This document shows, piece after piece, positions 54,733 to 64,000 of a stretch of 64,000 bases of DNA. The position numbers and the translations under genes are program-made. The stretch is from positions 13,225,837-13,289,836 of the forward strand of contig NC_087073.1 in NCBI RefSeq assembly GCF_026151205.1, written 5' to 3'. Every line of letters begins with the position of its first letter. Position 1 is the first letter of the stretch. Under the pieces are notes generated by a model that was not told where the DNA came from, made no database searches, and worked only from the letters and a program-made list of their open reading frames with translations. This stretch comes from Bolinopsis microptera (Eukaryota > Ctenophora > Tentaculata > Lobata > Bolinopsidae).

Positions 54733-55790
54733 AGAAAGCCCGTGGTCACAGGGAGGAATTGCTAATACTCTAATAGTAATACTAATAGTATTCTTTGGTA
54801 GTCAGTTTTTAAAGCATCAAAAAATAACCGTCACAACCGAAGATACAGCCGATTAAAATGTAGCTCGCACTGAACACAGCGTAATTACCACAAAATTGAT
54901 CAAAATGACGTTCCAACACCAACAATCATTATATAGTTATATTATTACATTGCAAGTGCGCGTGCGCTTTTAAACACCGTTACCATGGTTACTATGCAAC
55001 TTCTTATTTTTCATCTGATTTGCACGTGGGCGGTCGTACATACAGAGATAATTCTTTGAATTATGATAATGACTAGAAAGCCCGTGGTAACAGGGACGAA
55101 GCTATTAGTATTCTTTGAAAGAAAGTTTTAATCGCATCAAAAAATATCCATCTCAACCGAAGATACAGCCGATTTAAATATAAAACACTTTAAACACAAC
55201 GTAATTATTGACATACGTTGCATGCCACTTTTCGCGCGCGAAGCGCGCGCCGCCGAATATTTGGATACGAAACATGTATCAACGTAATTACCACAAAACC
55301 GCTCAAAATGACGTTAAAACAATCTTTGCACGTGCATGTGTGCATTGAAACACCGTTGCTATGGAACCTTTTGGTTGTTACCTAAATTCCTATTTTTCAT
55401 CTAATTTGCACGTGGGCGGTCGTACATACAGAATAATTCTTTGAATTATAGTAGAGACTAGAAAGCCCGTGGTCACTGGGAAGAAGGTAATAGTATTAGT
55501 ATTACTATTAGTACTTTTTGTTGGTAAGTTTGAAGTTTAAATCGCATCAAAAAATATCCGTCACAACGGAAGATACAGCTGATTAAAATATTGCTCGCAC
55601 TGAACACAACGTTATACTTATATTAATAACAACAAAAACGATCAAAATGCCATCTAATTCCCATAATGATAATCTTTGATTCCCATAATGATAATCTTTG
55701 CACGTGCACGTGCGTGAAATAACCCACGTTACCATGGTTAGACTTAGTGTTACTAATACTAGGTATGCAACTTCTATTTGTTTACGAGCG
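54733..55790 (+). repeat. Three tandem copies of a ~340-385-bp repeat
   Basis: The marker AGAAAGCCCGTGGT recurs at 54733, about 55076 and 55458. Each copy continues with ATCAAAAAATA, CGTCACAACCGAAGATACAG, a reduced GCACTGAACACA box, ATCAAAATGACGTT and GCACGTGGGCGGTCGTACAT. The second copy carries the GC-rich island TTCGCGCGCGAAGCGCGCGC (55230-55250). No coding frame. Confidence 0.75.
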
Positions 55791-56709
55791 TGCTAAATCA
55801 CTCTACAGTCGATCTTCGAGATTGTTTTAAATTTGAATATTTTATGTAATAAGCGCCGTGAGTTGGCACAGAACTTTTTGTCTCTGACTGATTTTGATGA
55901 ATTTGGTACCAAAAGTTGCCTTTAACTTGACATACGTTGCATGCCACTTTTCGCGCCCGATATTTGGATACGAAATGCAAAATGTCTCAATGATCCACCT
56001 CTAACTCTAAGTGTGAATGATGCAGATTCACTTTGTAGTTGTAGCACGATAGCGTCGAGCTGTATATGGGCCTCCTGTGCATTGCAAGAGTGTAAAAAGG
56101 ACGAAAAAAAGGTAATTTCTTGCTTCAAATGCATATAGGCATAGCTCCTAAAATATCGAATATTTTGAAATAATTTTTACAGGATCGTAATACTATTACT
56201 AATAGTAATAAGCTTATAGTTATACATTATATTTACTGGGTCGCGCTCAGCCTGTCATTCCGCCGAATCTCTATACTATTCTATGTTTATGAACATAATA
56301 TTAATAGCCTGAGGTCCCCAGGTAAGTTTATAATTATTAGTCAGACGCAACTTTTAGTACCAAAATTATTATATTTGAAGGAAATTTGAAGGTAAGAGGC
56401 TCTTATCTGATCATTACCCTAACCCAATCCTTAACAAAAGCATATGCTGAAATCTTAACGGTAACCCTTACGAGAAATTAGACTATGGACTAACCTTTTT
56501 ATAAATATACGGGCATATCACGTGATCGAAACAGTTTCTCGCCAATATCTCGTCAGGAAAGCCATGGGGGGTTATTCAGAATCAGTGTCCAGAATCGATG
56601 TATTTTCGGCCGCGTGCAACCGAAGATACATCGATTCAAGTTGGTTTCAACTGTCGCAGGCCCTTTTAGAACAATCTCGAAGATCGACTGTAGTGATTTA
56701 GCAAGCTCG
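55785..56709. mobile_element. 925-bp element with ~38-bp inverted ends
   Basis: CGAGCGTGCTAAATCACTCT, followed by ACAGTCGATCTTCGAGATTGT, is matched by its inverted copy ending at 56709 with a few differences (CTGTAGTGATTTAGCAAGCTCG). The interior includes a second copy (55927-55975) of the ACATACGTTGCATGCCACTT sequence also at 55213. The minus/plus frame at 55922-56138 has no start or domain and is not called. Confidence 0.6.
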
Positions 56710-57282
56710 TTAAAAGTAAGACAAGTGCGTCAAATTCAGATTGGAAAGGTTCCGAAAAAGGCAAAAGGGCACGATTATTAATATTATAATGCAACGAAGA
56801 GGCAGCCAGTAGTTTTTTAATTATATAAATTTTGAATGTGTACATTTTAATATTTTTTTAAATCTACAAAAAAGGATCCATTTCTGATTTCATTATTTTC
56901 ACTTTTTGTACTTGTAAGATATTTTCTACTCTATATCATCATGTATTTACTCTATCTATATCTCAGATAGTATCTGGAAGTGGAGAAACTAAGAAAAAAT
57001 GCGGTGAAACATTAGATTTTAAATTGAATAAGCTCGTGTACGAGTTTAAGTGTGAGTATGTTATCGCAGATGACAGATCAGATCAAAATAGAAAAGGATG
57101 GGATCTTAACTCTATGCGATGTTGAAATCTACGTGGAAAATGTAAGTGAAAATTTGTATCACGCATGATTATATTTATATGAATCAGAATGGTCAAGCCT
57201 CACTTTATAACCTCACCAAGGAAGTAGCCAGGATTTTTGGCAGATAGTGCGATTTGTTGCGCGAGTGAAGCACAAGGATGAT

Positions 57283-57535
57283 GATTAATCACTCTACACT
57301 CGACTGTCACGTGAATTTTAAACACGTCCTCTAGGTGGCTCCGAATGACTATTCGAAACCCCAACCCTAACTCTAACCCAATCCTTAACTGAAGCACATG
57401 CTCAACCCCTAACCTTAACGATAAATTAGACCAACTTCCTTAATCCTTATATGGTCAAATCACGTGATCGAAAATGCATCGAATCAAGTTTTAGAAAATC
57501 TTTAAACTCGACTGTAGAGTGATTTATCACGCTCG
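57283..57535. mobile_element. Short relative of the 55785 element
   Basis: GATTAATCACTCTACACTCG at 57283 and ACTCGACTGTAGAGTGATTT, ending ATCACGCTCG at 57535, are inverted copies of the same terminal repeat as the 925-bp element. The interior contains CTCTAACCCAATCCTTAACT and a TCACGTGATCGAAA end, both shared with 56425-56535. Confidence 0.6.
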
Positions 57536-57989
57536 GAATGCGGAAGCACGAAGCGTTGCCGATCGAGCTATGACAGGGTTCCGGTGGCCACAAAATTTGC
57601 AGGATGATTTTGGGGTTTAATTAGAAAATAGAATCACCATCACTAGTCACAGTCATAACTATAACATATAAGTGTAAGAAGCTAGGCAGTCAGCTCTAGC
57701 CAAAGTGCCAGCACTGTGATATGGCCATTGCAAACATTTTGCACCTGTTAGTGTTCGGAAGTCTCTGTAACCTTTTTAGGTCAAAATATAACCCACCTAT
57801 ATTTTTCCTAAATTTTCGAAGCCCTAAATTTTCGAAGCCCCAAACTTAAAATTGATTTCCAAGAGCTCAGGAGAATTGGATTATGAACTAAAATATACTG
57901 ATTGCCCTTAATAACTGATAAACGAGTCGAACTATTTTGATGTTTGGGTGCTGATCATATATTAATTCTTAAAAGTAACGTTCTCCTTT

Positions 57990-58320
57990 TTCAGCTGGTA
58001 TTATTTATAATTCCAACTCCGCCCACCCTCTGACTGAGCCCTTGGAGGGTGCTGTGTTCTACGAGAAGGGACTCTGCGAGCAGTTCACCCCACCCATTGG
58101 GGACTACTGCAAGATGGAGAATGTGAAATTGACAAGCAGCATAGCAAAAGCTTTCACACTACTGGAAGCTCAACAGATGTGCAGCTACCAAGAACTATGC
58201 ATGGGCGTGTCCGGCGGTATCTACAGTGGCGGTAGCTTCCCTGGCGGTGGTTACAGACTCCACAAGAACAAGGAATTCCAGGAAGACAATACAGAAACCA
58301 CTTGGTTTTAAGGTGACTGT
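57990..58320 (+). pseudogene. Broken paralogue of the kringle protease (PAN-like segment)
   Basis: After a possible splice acceptor (CTTTTTCAG, ending 57993) a frame reads EGAVFYEKGLCEQFTPPIGD and LEAQQMCSYQELCMGVSG, HKNKEFQEDNTETTWF, clearly homologous to residues about 555-640 of the protease at 45400-47996. A TAA replaces the Leu-Lys codons after TTW, just before the conserved GDCP. It carries a Gly-rich insertion (GGIYSGGSFPGGGYRL) missing from the intact gene. No catalytic domain or kringle is present, so it is a fragment of a duplicated gene. Confidence 0.75.
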
Positions 58321-58324
58321 CCAG

Positions 58325-59540
58325 TGTGAAGACGGCCTATATCCTGCACACCTCGATATTATAGTCCCTATTTCTAGTTAGTAAGTAAGTAAGTAAGTAA
58401 GTAAGTTAGTTAGTTAGTTAATGTGGAGACGGCCTATACCCCGATACTAGAGTCCCTACGTCCCCCTCTGGCCATCGAAGTGGAAGTGGAACTTCCCACC
58501 CATGAATCCCTAACACCAATTATTAGAAGCCTTAGCTCTAGAACACCGACTAACCGATACACTGCCCCAGTCAGTGCCAAGACCATTGTACTTCCCTTCC
58601 AATTCCATCACCAACCCTGTTAAAGTTACGGAGGGCCTATCTACGTATCTAAAATACCAGGGAACTTTGTGGAATTAGTTAATTGACTCCACAGAGTGAA
58701 CACCCGACCAATTTACCTAGACTCTAGAGCCGTCCCGGTAATTAAGGATTCCTAACGATATTCCTAGCGAGAATTATTGGCCAGTTCTCGGTTTTGCACA
58801 ATCGAGTTCGGAGTAGCTCCTCCCTTTAGGCTTGTCAGCTAGGCAGCCCCATCATATAGTTAATATTTTTATTTTCACATTTGCTTTATAGTAACCATTT
58901 TTTAATATATTTGCCATTATGTTGGTTGGTTTATCCCAACATCCCCAAATTACCGTCTCTCAATCGTCCAATTAGCTGGTAATGAAACTATCAGTCCAGC
59001 CTGTGATCTAAAGTAACCCAAGTAAATCCGTGCTTGTCACGATGACTCAAAAGTACGAAGTATTCTAAAATGAGACCAGATCCAGTCATTACAACTAAGT
59101 TATGAATGATCTTAAATTTGATCCTTCGAACAGCTGTTGAGCAATGAAACGCAAACATAATCTTAGCAAAATGAATATATTTCTTTTATCTTCAGCATTT
59201 AATCAGTCACATAATCTGAGAATATCAATGGTTAGTATGAAAATGTCAAAAATTCTCATTAAAAATGTAGTAAAGTTATGAATGAAATTGAAATTAAAGG
59301 TCATTAACCAAAACTTCTACATTAATTGCCTCTTCCTAAAATCCATCGGTCTGTCGTCAGGCCATTGGCCCAGAACGCAAGGCCCCGTTAACCCTCGTGT
59401 CGTAACCGGTCTAGAAGAACCAAGCCCTATGGATGCCTAGCCGTTAGTCTAGCTAGGCTGGAGCCTCAATTTAATAAGCACGGAGACTCGACACCTTATG
59501 ATGACACAGACTAAAGAACAACTTGTCCGTCCTTACATAC
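58325..59540. mobile_element. 1.2-kb insertion splitting the paralogous copy
   Basis: The parental text GGTGACTGTCCAGATCTGACC is found in the copy as GGTGACTGTCCAG (to 58324) and CAGATCTGACC (from 59541), so about 1.2 kb was inserted and a CAG is present on both sides. The insert opens with TGTGAAGACGG and includes a GTAA/GTTA microsatellite (58374-58420). It has no long frame. A solitary LTR is possible, but its ends do not fit well. Confidence 0.5.
58374..58420 (+). repeat. GTAA/GTTA microsatellite
   Basis: A GTAA tetranucleotide run passes into a GTTA run inside the 1.2-kb insertion that splits the protease paralogue. Confidence 0.9.
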
Positions 59541-59850
59541 AGATCTGACCAAGTGCGAGATTTTCTAAATGTGATGTCACCAACTGTGACGATTATATTG
59601 CATTGATGAGCAATAAGGCTGAAGCATCGCAGACCTGGACTTTTGATGCATTTTAAATAAAAATTTCAACGTTATACTTATAGTTGTATCAATATCATGT
59701 AAAAATTGAGCTTGTTGGTAATGGTACGAAAAGTTGTTTTTGATTTAACCAGCTGCCGCCTGCCAGAAGAAATATCAAACTTTCAACATCAATTAGGTTA
59801 CATGCCAGGTCCTTAGATTCGGATCTCAGATGCTCGGAAAAGGTGAAGAG
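59541..59850 (+). pseudogene. 3' end of the duplicated protease copy, kringle deleted
   Basis: CAGATCTGACCAAGTGCG matches the start of kringle 2 in the intact gene and is followed directly by AATGTGATGTCACCAACTGTGACG, which matches its last codons. Everything between, including the intron, is deleted. The following 260 bases match the 3' flank of the intact gene (48000-48260). Confidence 0.75.
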
Positions 59851-59992
59851 TGATTAATCATCTTAAGATCAAATCAGCTAAAATGTTGTCTGTTCATATG
59901 GAAGGGTTCACATATGACGTTAGCAAGATTTCGGCCAATTTTACCCCCCTCCTTTTGTCAGCAAATGTCATCACTGATCAGTCCAAACAACA

Positions 59993-60500
59993 GTGCAGAA
60001 AGAGATGAAATCATATTCTTCTGCCCTGAAGAAGACTTGTGCAGCTACTCTTACGCCAACGAAGATATGTACTGCATTAAAGACAATAGCTGAAAAGGAC
60101 GAAAGAAGCAGGAACGTCGTAATCTATGTAATAAGTGAATCCGACGGTGAGCAGTTAGAAGACAAAGTTGATGGAGTTCTTGGTGAGATTAACGAGAAAC
60201 CTTTATTACGTGACTGTTGTAGAATGTAGAGTTGGACTGAAGAGAGCCGACACATCACGACCTTCTAAGCTCTCTGAATAACCCTGATATGGCAGCTCAG
60301 ATGCTGAGAAAAGCTTAAAACGTTTACGCACAAAAGAGGGCTATTATAAAAGTATACATATTTGCCCGGACAGATCAGTGGAAGAAAGGAGAGCTTTCAA
60401 GAAGCTCTGGTAGGAATTGAAAGAGAAGAGGAAAGCAGAGCCTAACAGAGTTCATTTCATAAGGAACAATAAGATTTTCAGCTCTGATAAGAACAGTGTA
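59993..60500 (+). pseudogene. Degenerate LINE ORF1 fragment
   Basis: Pieces in alternating frames read RNVVIYVISESDGEQLEDKV, GLKRADTSRPSKLS, LRTKEGYYKSIYICPDRSVE, ERRAFKKLW and KRKAEPNRVHFIRNNKIF. The order matches ORF1-type RNA-binding proteins of LINEs (RNV..., G.kr..tsRP, pD.s.eeR...k.L..elk). Several stops and frame changes mark it as dead. The element is not otherwise present. Confidence 0.55.
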
Positions 60501-60919
60501 ACAGCCTCGTCTAAAGAAATTTGAACTGTTTCATATTCTTCACCACACATTTATTTTTTCCACACTTTTGTTTCACACTTTTGTTTCGCATATTTGTTAT
60601 CACATCAGGGTCATGTAATTGCGGGCAGTTTACTGTGCGTGTTTGGTGCGTGTGCGTGTTTGGTCTCCTGACAGATTTTACAGACGGGGGCAATGATTTT
60701 ACAGACGGGGGCAATAACTTAGTCGAGTTTCTTTGTACGTTATAATTGCTGTACTCTGTAAAGTTTTAAAAGTATTTAATAACAAATTTAAAAAATTATA
60801 CACTATAGTCCCCCAACAAAGAAAATAATGTTTTCTTTATTTTGTATCAGTAATCATCAATAAGTAGTGAAACTGAAAGTAGTGAACTATGTATTGTTCT
60901 CACAACCAAGTCTGAAGCT

Positions 60920-63900
60920 CTACTCTCGTTGGGCGGTGAGAATATCCGGTACTCCGTACAGGACGGGAGCTGCCCCCACTAAGAAGGGTAGTTTACATGC
61001 CTCTCTGGACGGGTTCATCAGGGACAGGAGTGAGATGGTGTTACCCTCCGCCAGCCATAGCTCTAATAACTTCTTGGAGAATCTGAAAAAGAGGTATATC
61101 AATTATAGGACGGAATATCATAGTACAATAGCATAGTCGCACATAATATATGTATTATCAACAATACTTCTGGTCAAGCCGTTTGTAAAACAAAAATTCA
61201 TACAGCCTGACGAACCTGTCGCAGTCCCGGTCTGTAATATTCCAGAGATAACCGAGCACAGCGGGGCAGCCACTGAGCATGTACTCCACAGGCGGACCTG
61301 TACCCCCTACTGGGGTGTGCTTTATTTTCCCACTGCTGCAGCCCATTAACAGTGCTACCGCGCGGCTCTCCAACTCTTGGATAGGCTTTCCTGGGAACGG
61401 GGGTTTTAGAATTAGAGTCAAGAGTCAGCTAACTTAACTGCAATTGATTATTAATGAAGAAATGTTATGGATTCATAAATATACCAAAATCAATGAAATT
61501 AAATTGCAACTATGCGACGTAACCCACCCGCGAGAAATTCCTTCCCAGTTCCGTGACCAATGTATAGGAACATGTCACTCTTCAATCCAGCTTGGTACTC
61601 GGGAAGTGAGGGAGGCTTAGCAGCCACACCCCGCCACCCTTCCTGTTCCGCCAGCCATCCCTCAAAACATGCTTGGGTTGACGGCAGGTTCTGGGTCGGG
61701 TTCAGGATGTAAAATGTCTCCTCCTTGTTCAGCTTTACTGGTTGTTTTCTGAGCTGGAATAATACAATATAATTCGGTATTCGAAAAATATTTGAGTACA
61801 TTATGTTAACCCTGTATCCTGCTCGCAGACTAAACAGGAGAAAACCTTTGTTATTTTAAAAAATGTATTCATATGATTCATCCATGTTACCTTTTGTAGG
61901 GTGAGCGCAAAGTTGGTGCTAGGAACTCTCGATATAGGTTGGTTCCGGTACACTTTACACGACTCCCACGGCAGTATGTCCAACTCTGGACCTAAAGATA
62001 ATAATTGTACTAATATTAATTATAAATCACAAGTGAGTGAATTGGAAACACGAGGGCAGAAAAGAAGGACAAAATTTGGATTTTCACTCCAAACGCCCAT
62101 GCCCAAAAGTTGATATCAATATTTCAAGATCCTCAAGTCACTAATTAGGATCCAGGCTAAGTGATCACGTACCAAGTGCAAGCAATGTAGGATGTCGGGC
62201 GGGGGCAGCAGAAGGAGCCAAGTCATGAACCATACTGAGCACCTCTGATATAGGCAGTCCTGGTAAGTGTAACACCTCAGTAAGATGCTCTTCTGAGAGG
62301 ATAGAGTAGCAGTCCAACACGTACTCTGCTACAAACTCCTTCAACTCCACCTGGAGCAAAGTGTATACATTCAATCTCCGGACCAGTTAGGAACCGTTAG
62401 TTAGGCCTTGTTTTCCCTTGGTTAAATGGTCCGAAACATAAACGGCCGGAATAAGTTGGTCCGAAAGATATTAAATCTGGAACTTTGTTGGTTCGAGTTA
62501 CTTTAGACTAGAAACACCTAAAGACGACTTTTGTACGCGCAAAGAGAAATTTTTTGCTACTATACTAGACTAGACTATTCGTAGAATTCTGGGATAATCT
62601 AACTAAATAAAGTTAAACTAAACTATTCAGCACTCTTTACCTCATATTTAGATTTGATATCCTCTCTCAACTGAGCAGCACTTTTTGTAATAACATCTCG
62701 ATACTTGTCCTCTACAGGACACCCGAGAAGAAGACCCTTCCAGGGACCCAACCAATCTCCCTCTAGTCTTTCAACCATTTCCTCTAGCCGGCTATTTAAC
62801 TGGTACCTTTATAACATATAAAGCGTTACATCAACAGATATGCAGACCATTCATTAGAAGTTAGATAAGAAATTTAACTATTTAATTTAACTATTTAATT
62901 TAAATATTTAATTTAACTATTTAACTATTGAATTCCTCACTTCTTAAGTTAGCTTAAAAGTAGTTGAATAACACTTAAATATTATCGATCATTTCAGTGT
63001 AATATGTTACCTGCTCTTCCAGAACTTGACTTTATCAGTGGAGTGAGAGACACTGTCGTCGTTACAGGTAATTATCCGTCTCATTTCGTCCAAACAGCAC
63101 GTGTTTTCTCCCCCTACACCCTGGTCATGTGATAGTTGTTACAACTGGTCATGTGATATGTGTTACAACTGGTCATGTGACAGGTGTTACAACTGGTCAT
63201 GTGATAGGTGTTACAACTGGTCATGTGATAGGTGTTACAATTGGTCATGTGATTGTGGGAAGTGGATTTAAGTTGTTGTGAAAGATAAATCTAGTTTGAT
63301 TGGTGGATACTAAGCAACTTACCGCAGATTTTAGAGAAAATGGAAGTTCTCTTTCAAAGACAACCTCTCGTCCGCCCCTTTTCTGTCCGAGGTACAAGGT
63401 ACCATCTATTTGCAAGATGCTGGCAAAAGTCCAACTTTCCGGAATTGTAATGTCGTCTTTAGAGTTCGTGACGTCACTATTTTTCTTGATGACGTCACGT
63501 ATCTGATGTTTGAAGGGCATGTTGTGGTATTGCTCAACATCTCGCCAGAGTGGTGCTCGTTTTATCTTACGTTTCAACAGTTCTCTTTTTACGAATACTG
63601 GCTGCAATCCTTCGCACGCATCGAGACCTTGATATTAATTGGTGTTAAAAATAGTCGCATAACTTGAACATTATGATCGACGTGAGCCAACAATGGTAAT
63701 TTACATTAAAATCCGTTTTGATCGGGTTATTTTGATGGAAAAATCATTGATTGAAACAAAAATGAAAATATGTAGAGTTACCAAATTGAACATGATCAGT
63801 GGTCTCCGTTTGCTTAACTTGAGACTTCTTGCTAGCTGCTTGTCTCTTCCCAGCCTGTCTCCTTGTGGTTGGTCTTGTGGTCGTCTGTTTTACAGCTGCC

Positions 63901-64000
63901 TTGCTGTTCGAATTGTTCCTACTTCTACCTCTCCTGGCTGCCGGTTTTGGTTTGCTTTCTTCTTCTACTTTTGGTTTTGGTTTGCTTTCTTCTTCAACTC
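60920..64000 (-). CDS. ESPL1: Separase (peptidase C50), C-terminal half, partial
   Basis: Minus-strand exons: 64000 (edge)-63782, 63601-63323, 63120-63011, 62791-62641, 62350-62173, 61991-61891, 61753-61528, 61390-61216 and 61082-60920; all joins from the second exon on keep frame. The first listed exon is Lys/Arg-rich with VEEESKPKP repeats, and its join to the next is not resolved. The catalytic domain shows IPESWTFASI, WLGPWKGLLLG, LPWES, the catalytic histidine in FLYIGHGTG and the catalytic cysteine in LLMGCSSG, all diagnostic of separase, followed by the conserved GCPAVLGYLWNITDRDCDRF and YGVPD near the end. Separase cleaves the cohesin kleisin at anaphase to free sister chromatids and is held in check by securin. 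The N-terminal half lies beyond the right edge. The stop is at 60920-60922. Confidence 0.93.
63122..63255 (+). repeat. 24-bp minisatellite in a separase intron
   Basis: About six copies of the unit GGTCATGTGATAGGTGTTAC-AACT lie head to tail. The first copy overlaps the splice acceptor of the next separase exon (CATGACCAG on the minus strand), so the acceptor is supplied by the repeat unit. Confidence 0.85.

Overview
The window is nuclear DNA from an animal, most likely a marine invertebrate; no ribosomal or mitochondrial marker allows a closer placement. Evidence: spliced genes with canonical GT-AG junctions and in-frame exon joins, a separase catalytic domain, a secreted kringle-containing cathepsin, and many non-LTR retrotransposons, foldback elements and MITE-like repeats. 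Intergenic DNA is AT-rich and repeat-dense.

Host genes, left to right: (1) 2324-6676 (+), a 12-exon secreted serine beta-lactamase-like protein with intact SxxK, YxN and HGG motifs and a hydrophobic C-terminus; (2) 13772-8079 (-), a caspase/metacaspase-like (C14) protease whose fourth intron carries a LINE; (3) 21644-21224 (-), a two-exon secreted peptide precursor with three KR-Q-(A/V)-G-Y-F repeats, a candidate neuropeptide/prohormone; (4) 45400-47996 (+), a papain-family protease with two C-terminal kringles; (5) 57990-59640 (+), a broken paralogous copy of the 3' part of that protease; (6) 64000-60920 (-), the C-terminal half of separase, running off the right edge.

Mobile elements make up much of the rest. 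Three LINEs have long open frames: 8937-11984 (-), endonuclease plus RT; 25937-31822 (+), a two-ORF element whose ORF1 encodes an AlkB-like 2OG-Fe(II) dioxygenase joined to an SGNH-hydrolase-like domain; and 36548-41923 (+), a single long ORF with an AlkB-like region lacking the catalytic histidine, SAP-like motifs, RT and a C-terminal zinc knuckle. LINE fragments lie at 48915-49210, 53422-53856 and 59993-60500. Foldback/TIR structures include 17000-20040, 32268-33050, 33338-33851, the 275-bp palindrome 35275-35549, 47592-47900 and the 3.3-kb foldback 50039-53355. A pogo/Tigger-like transposase remnant lies at 35795-36180.

The most unusual content is the pair of LINEs that both carry AlkB-type domains, one apparently catalytic and one apparently dead, and the QxGYF peptide precursor. 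Stretches where I see no gene: 1-2300, 6700-8070, 13800-17000, 20043-21200, 21850-25600, 42800-45390, 48000-48900, 54200-57900 and 58325-59990 apart from the repeats listed.
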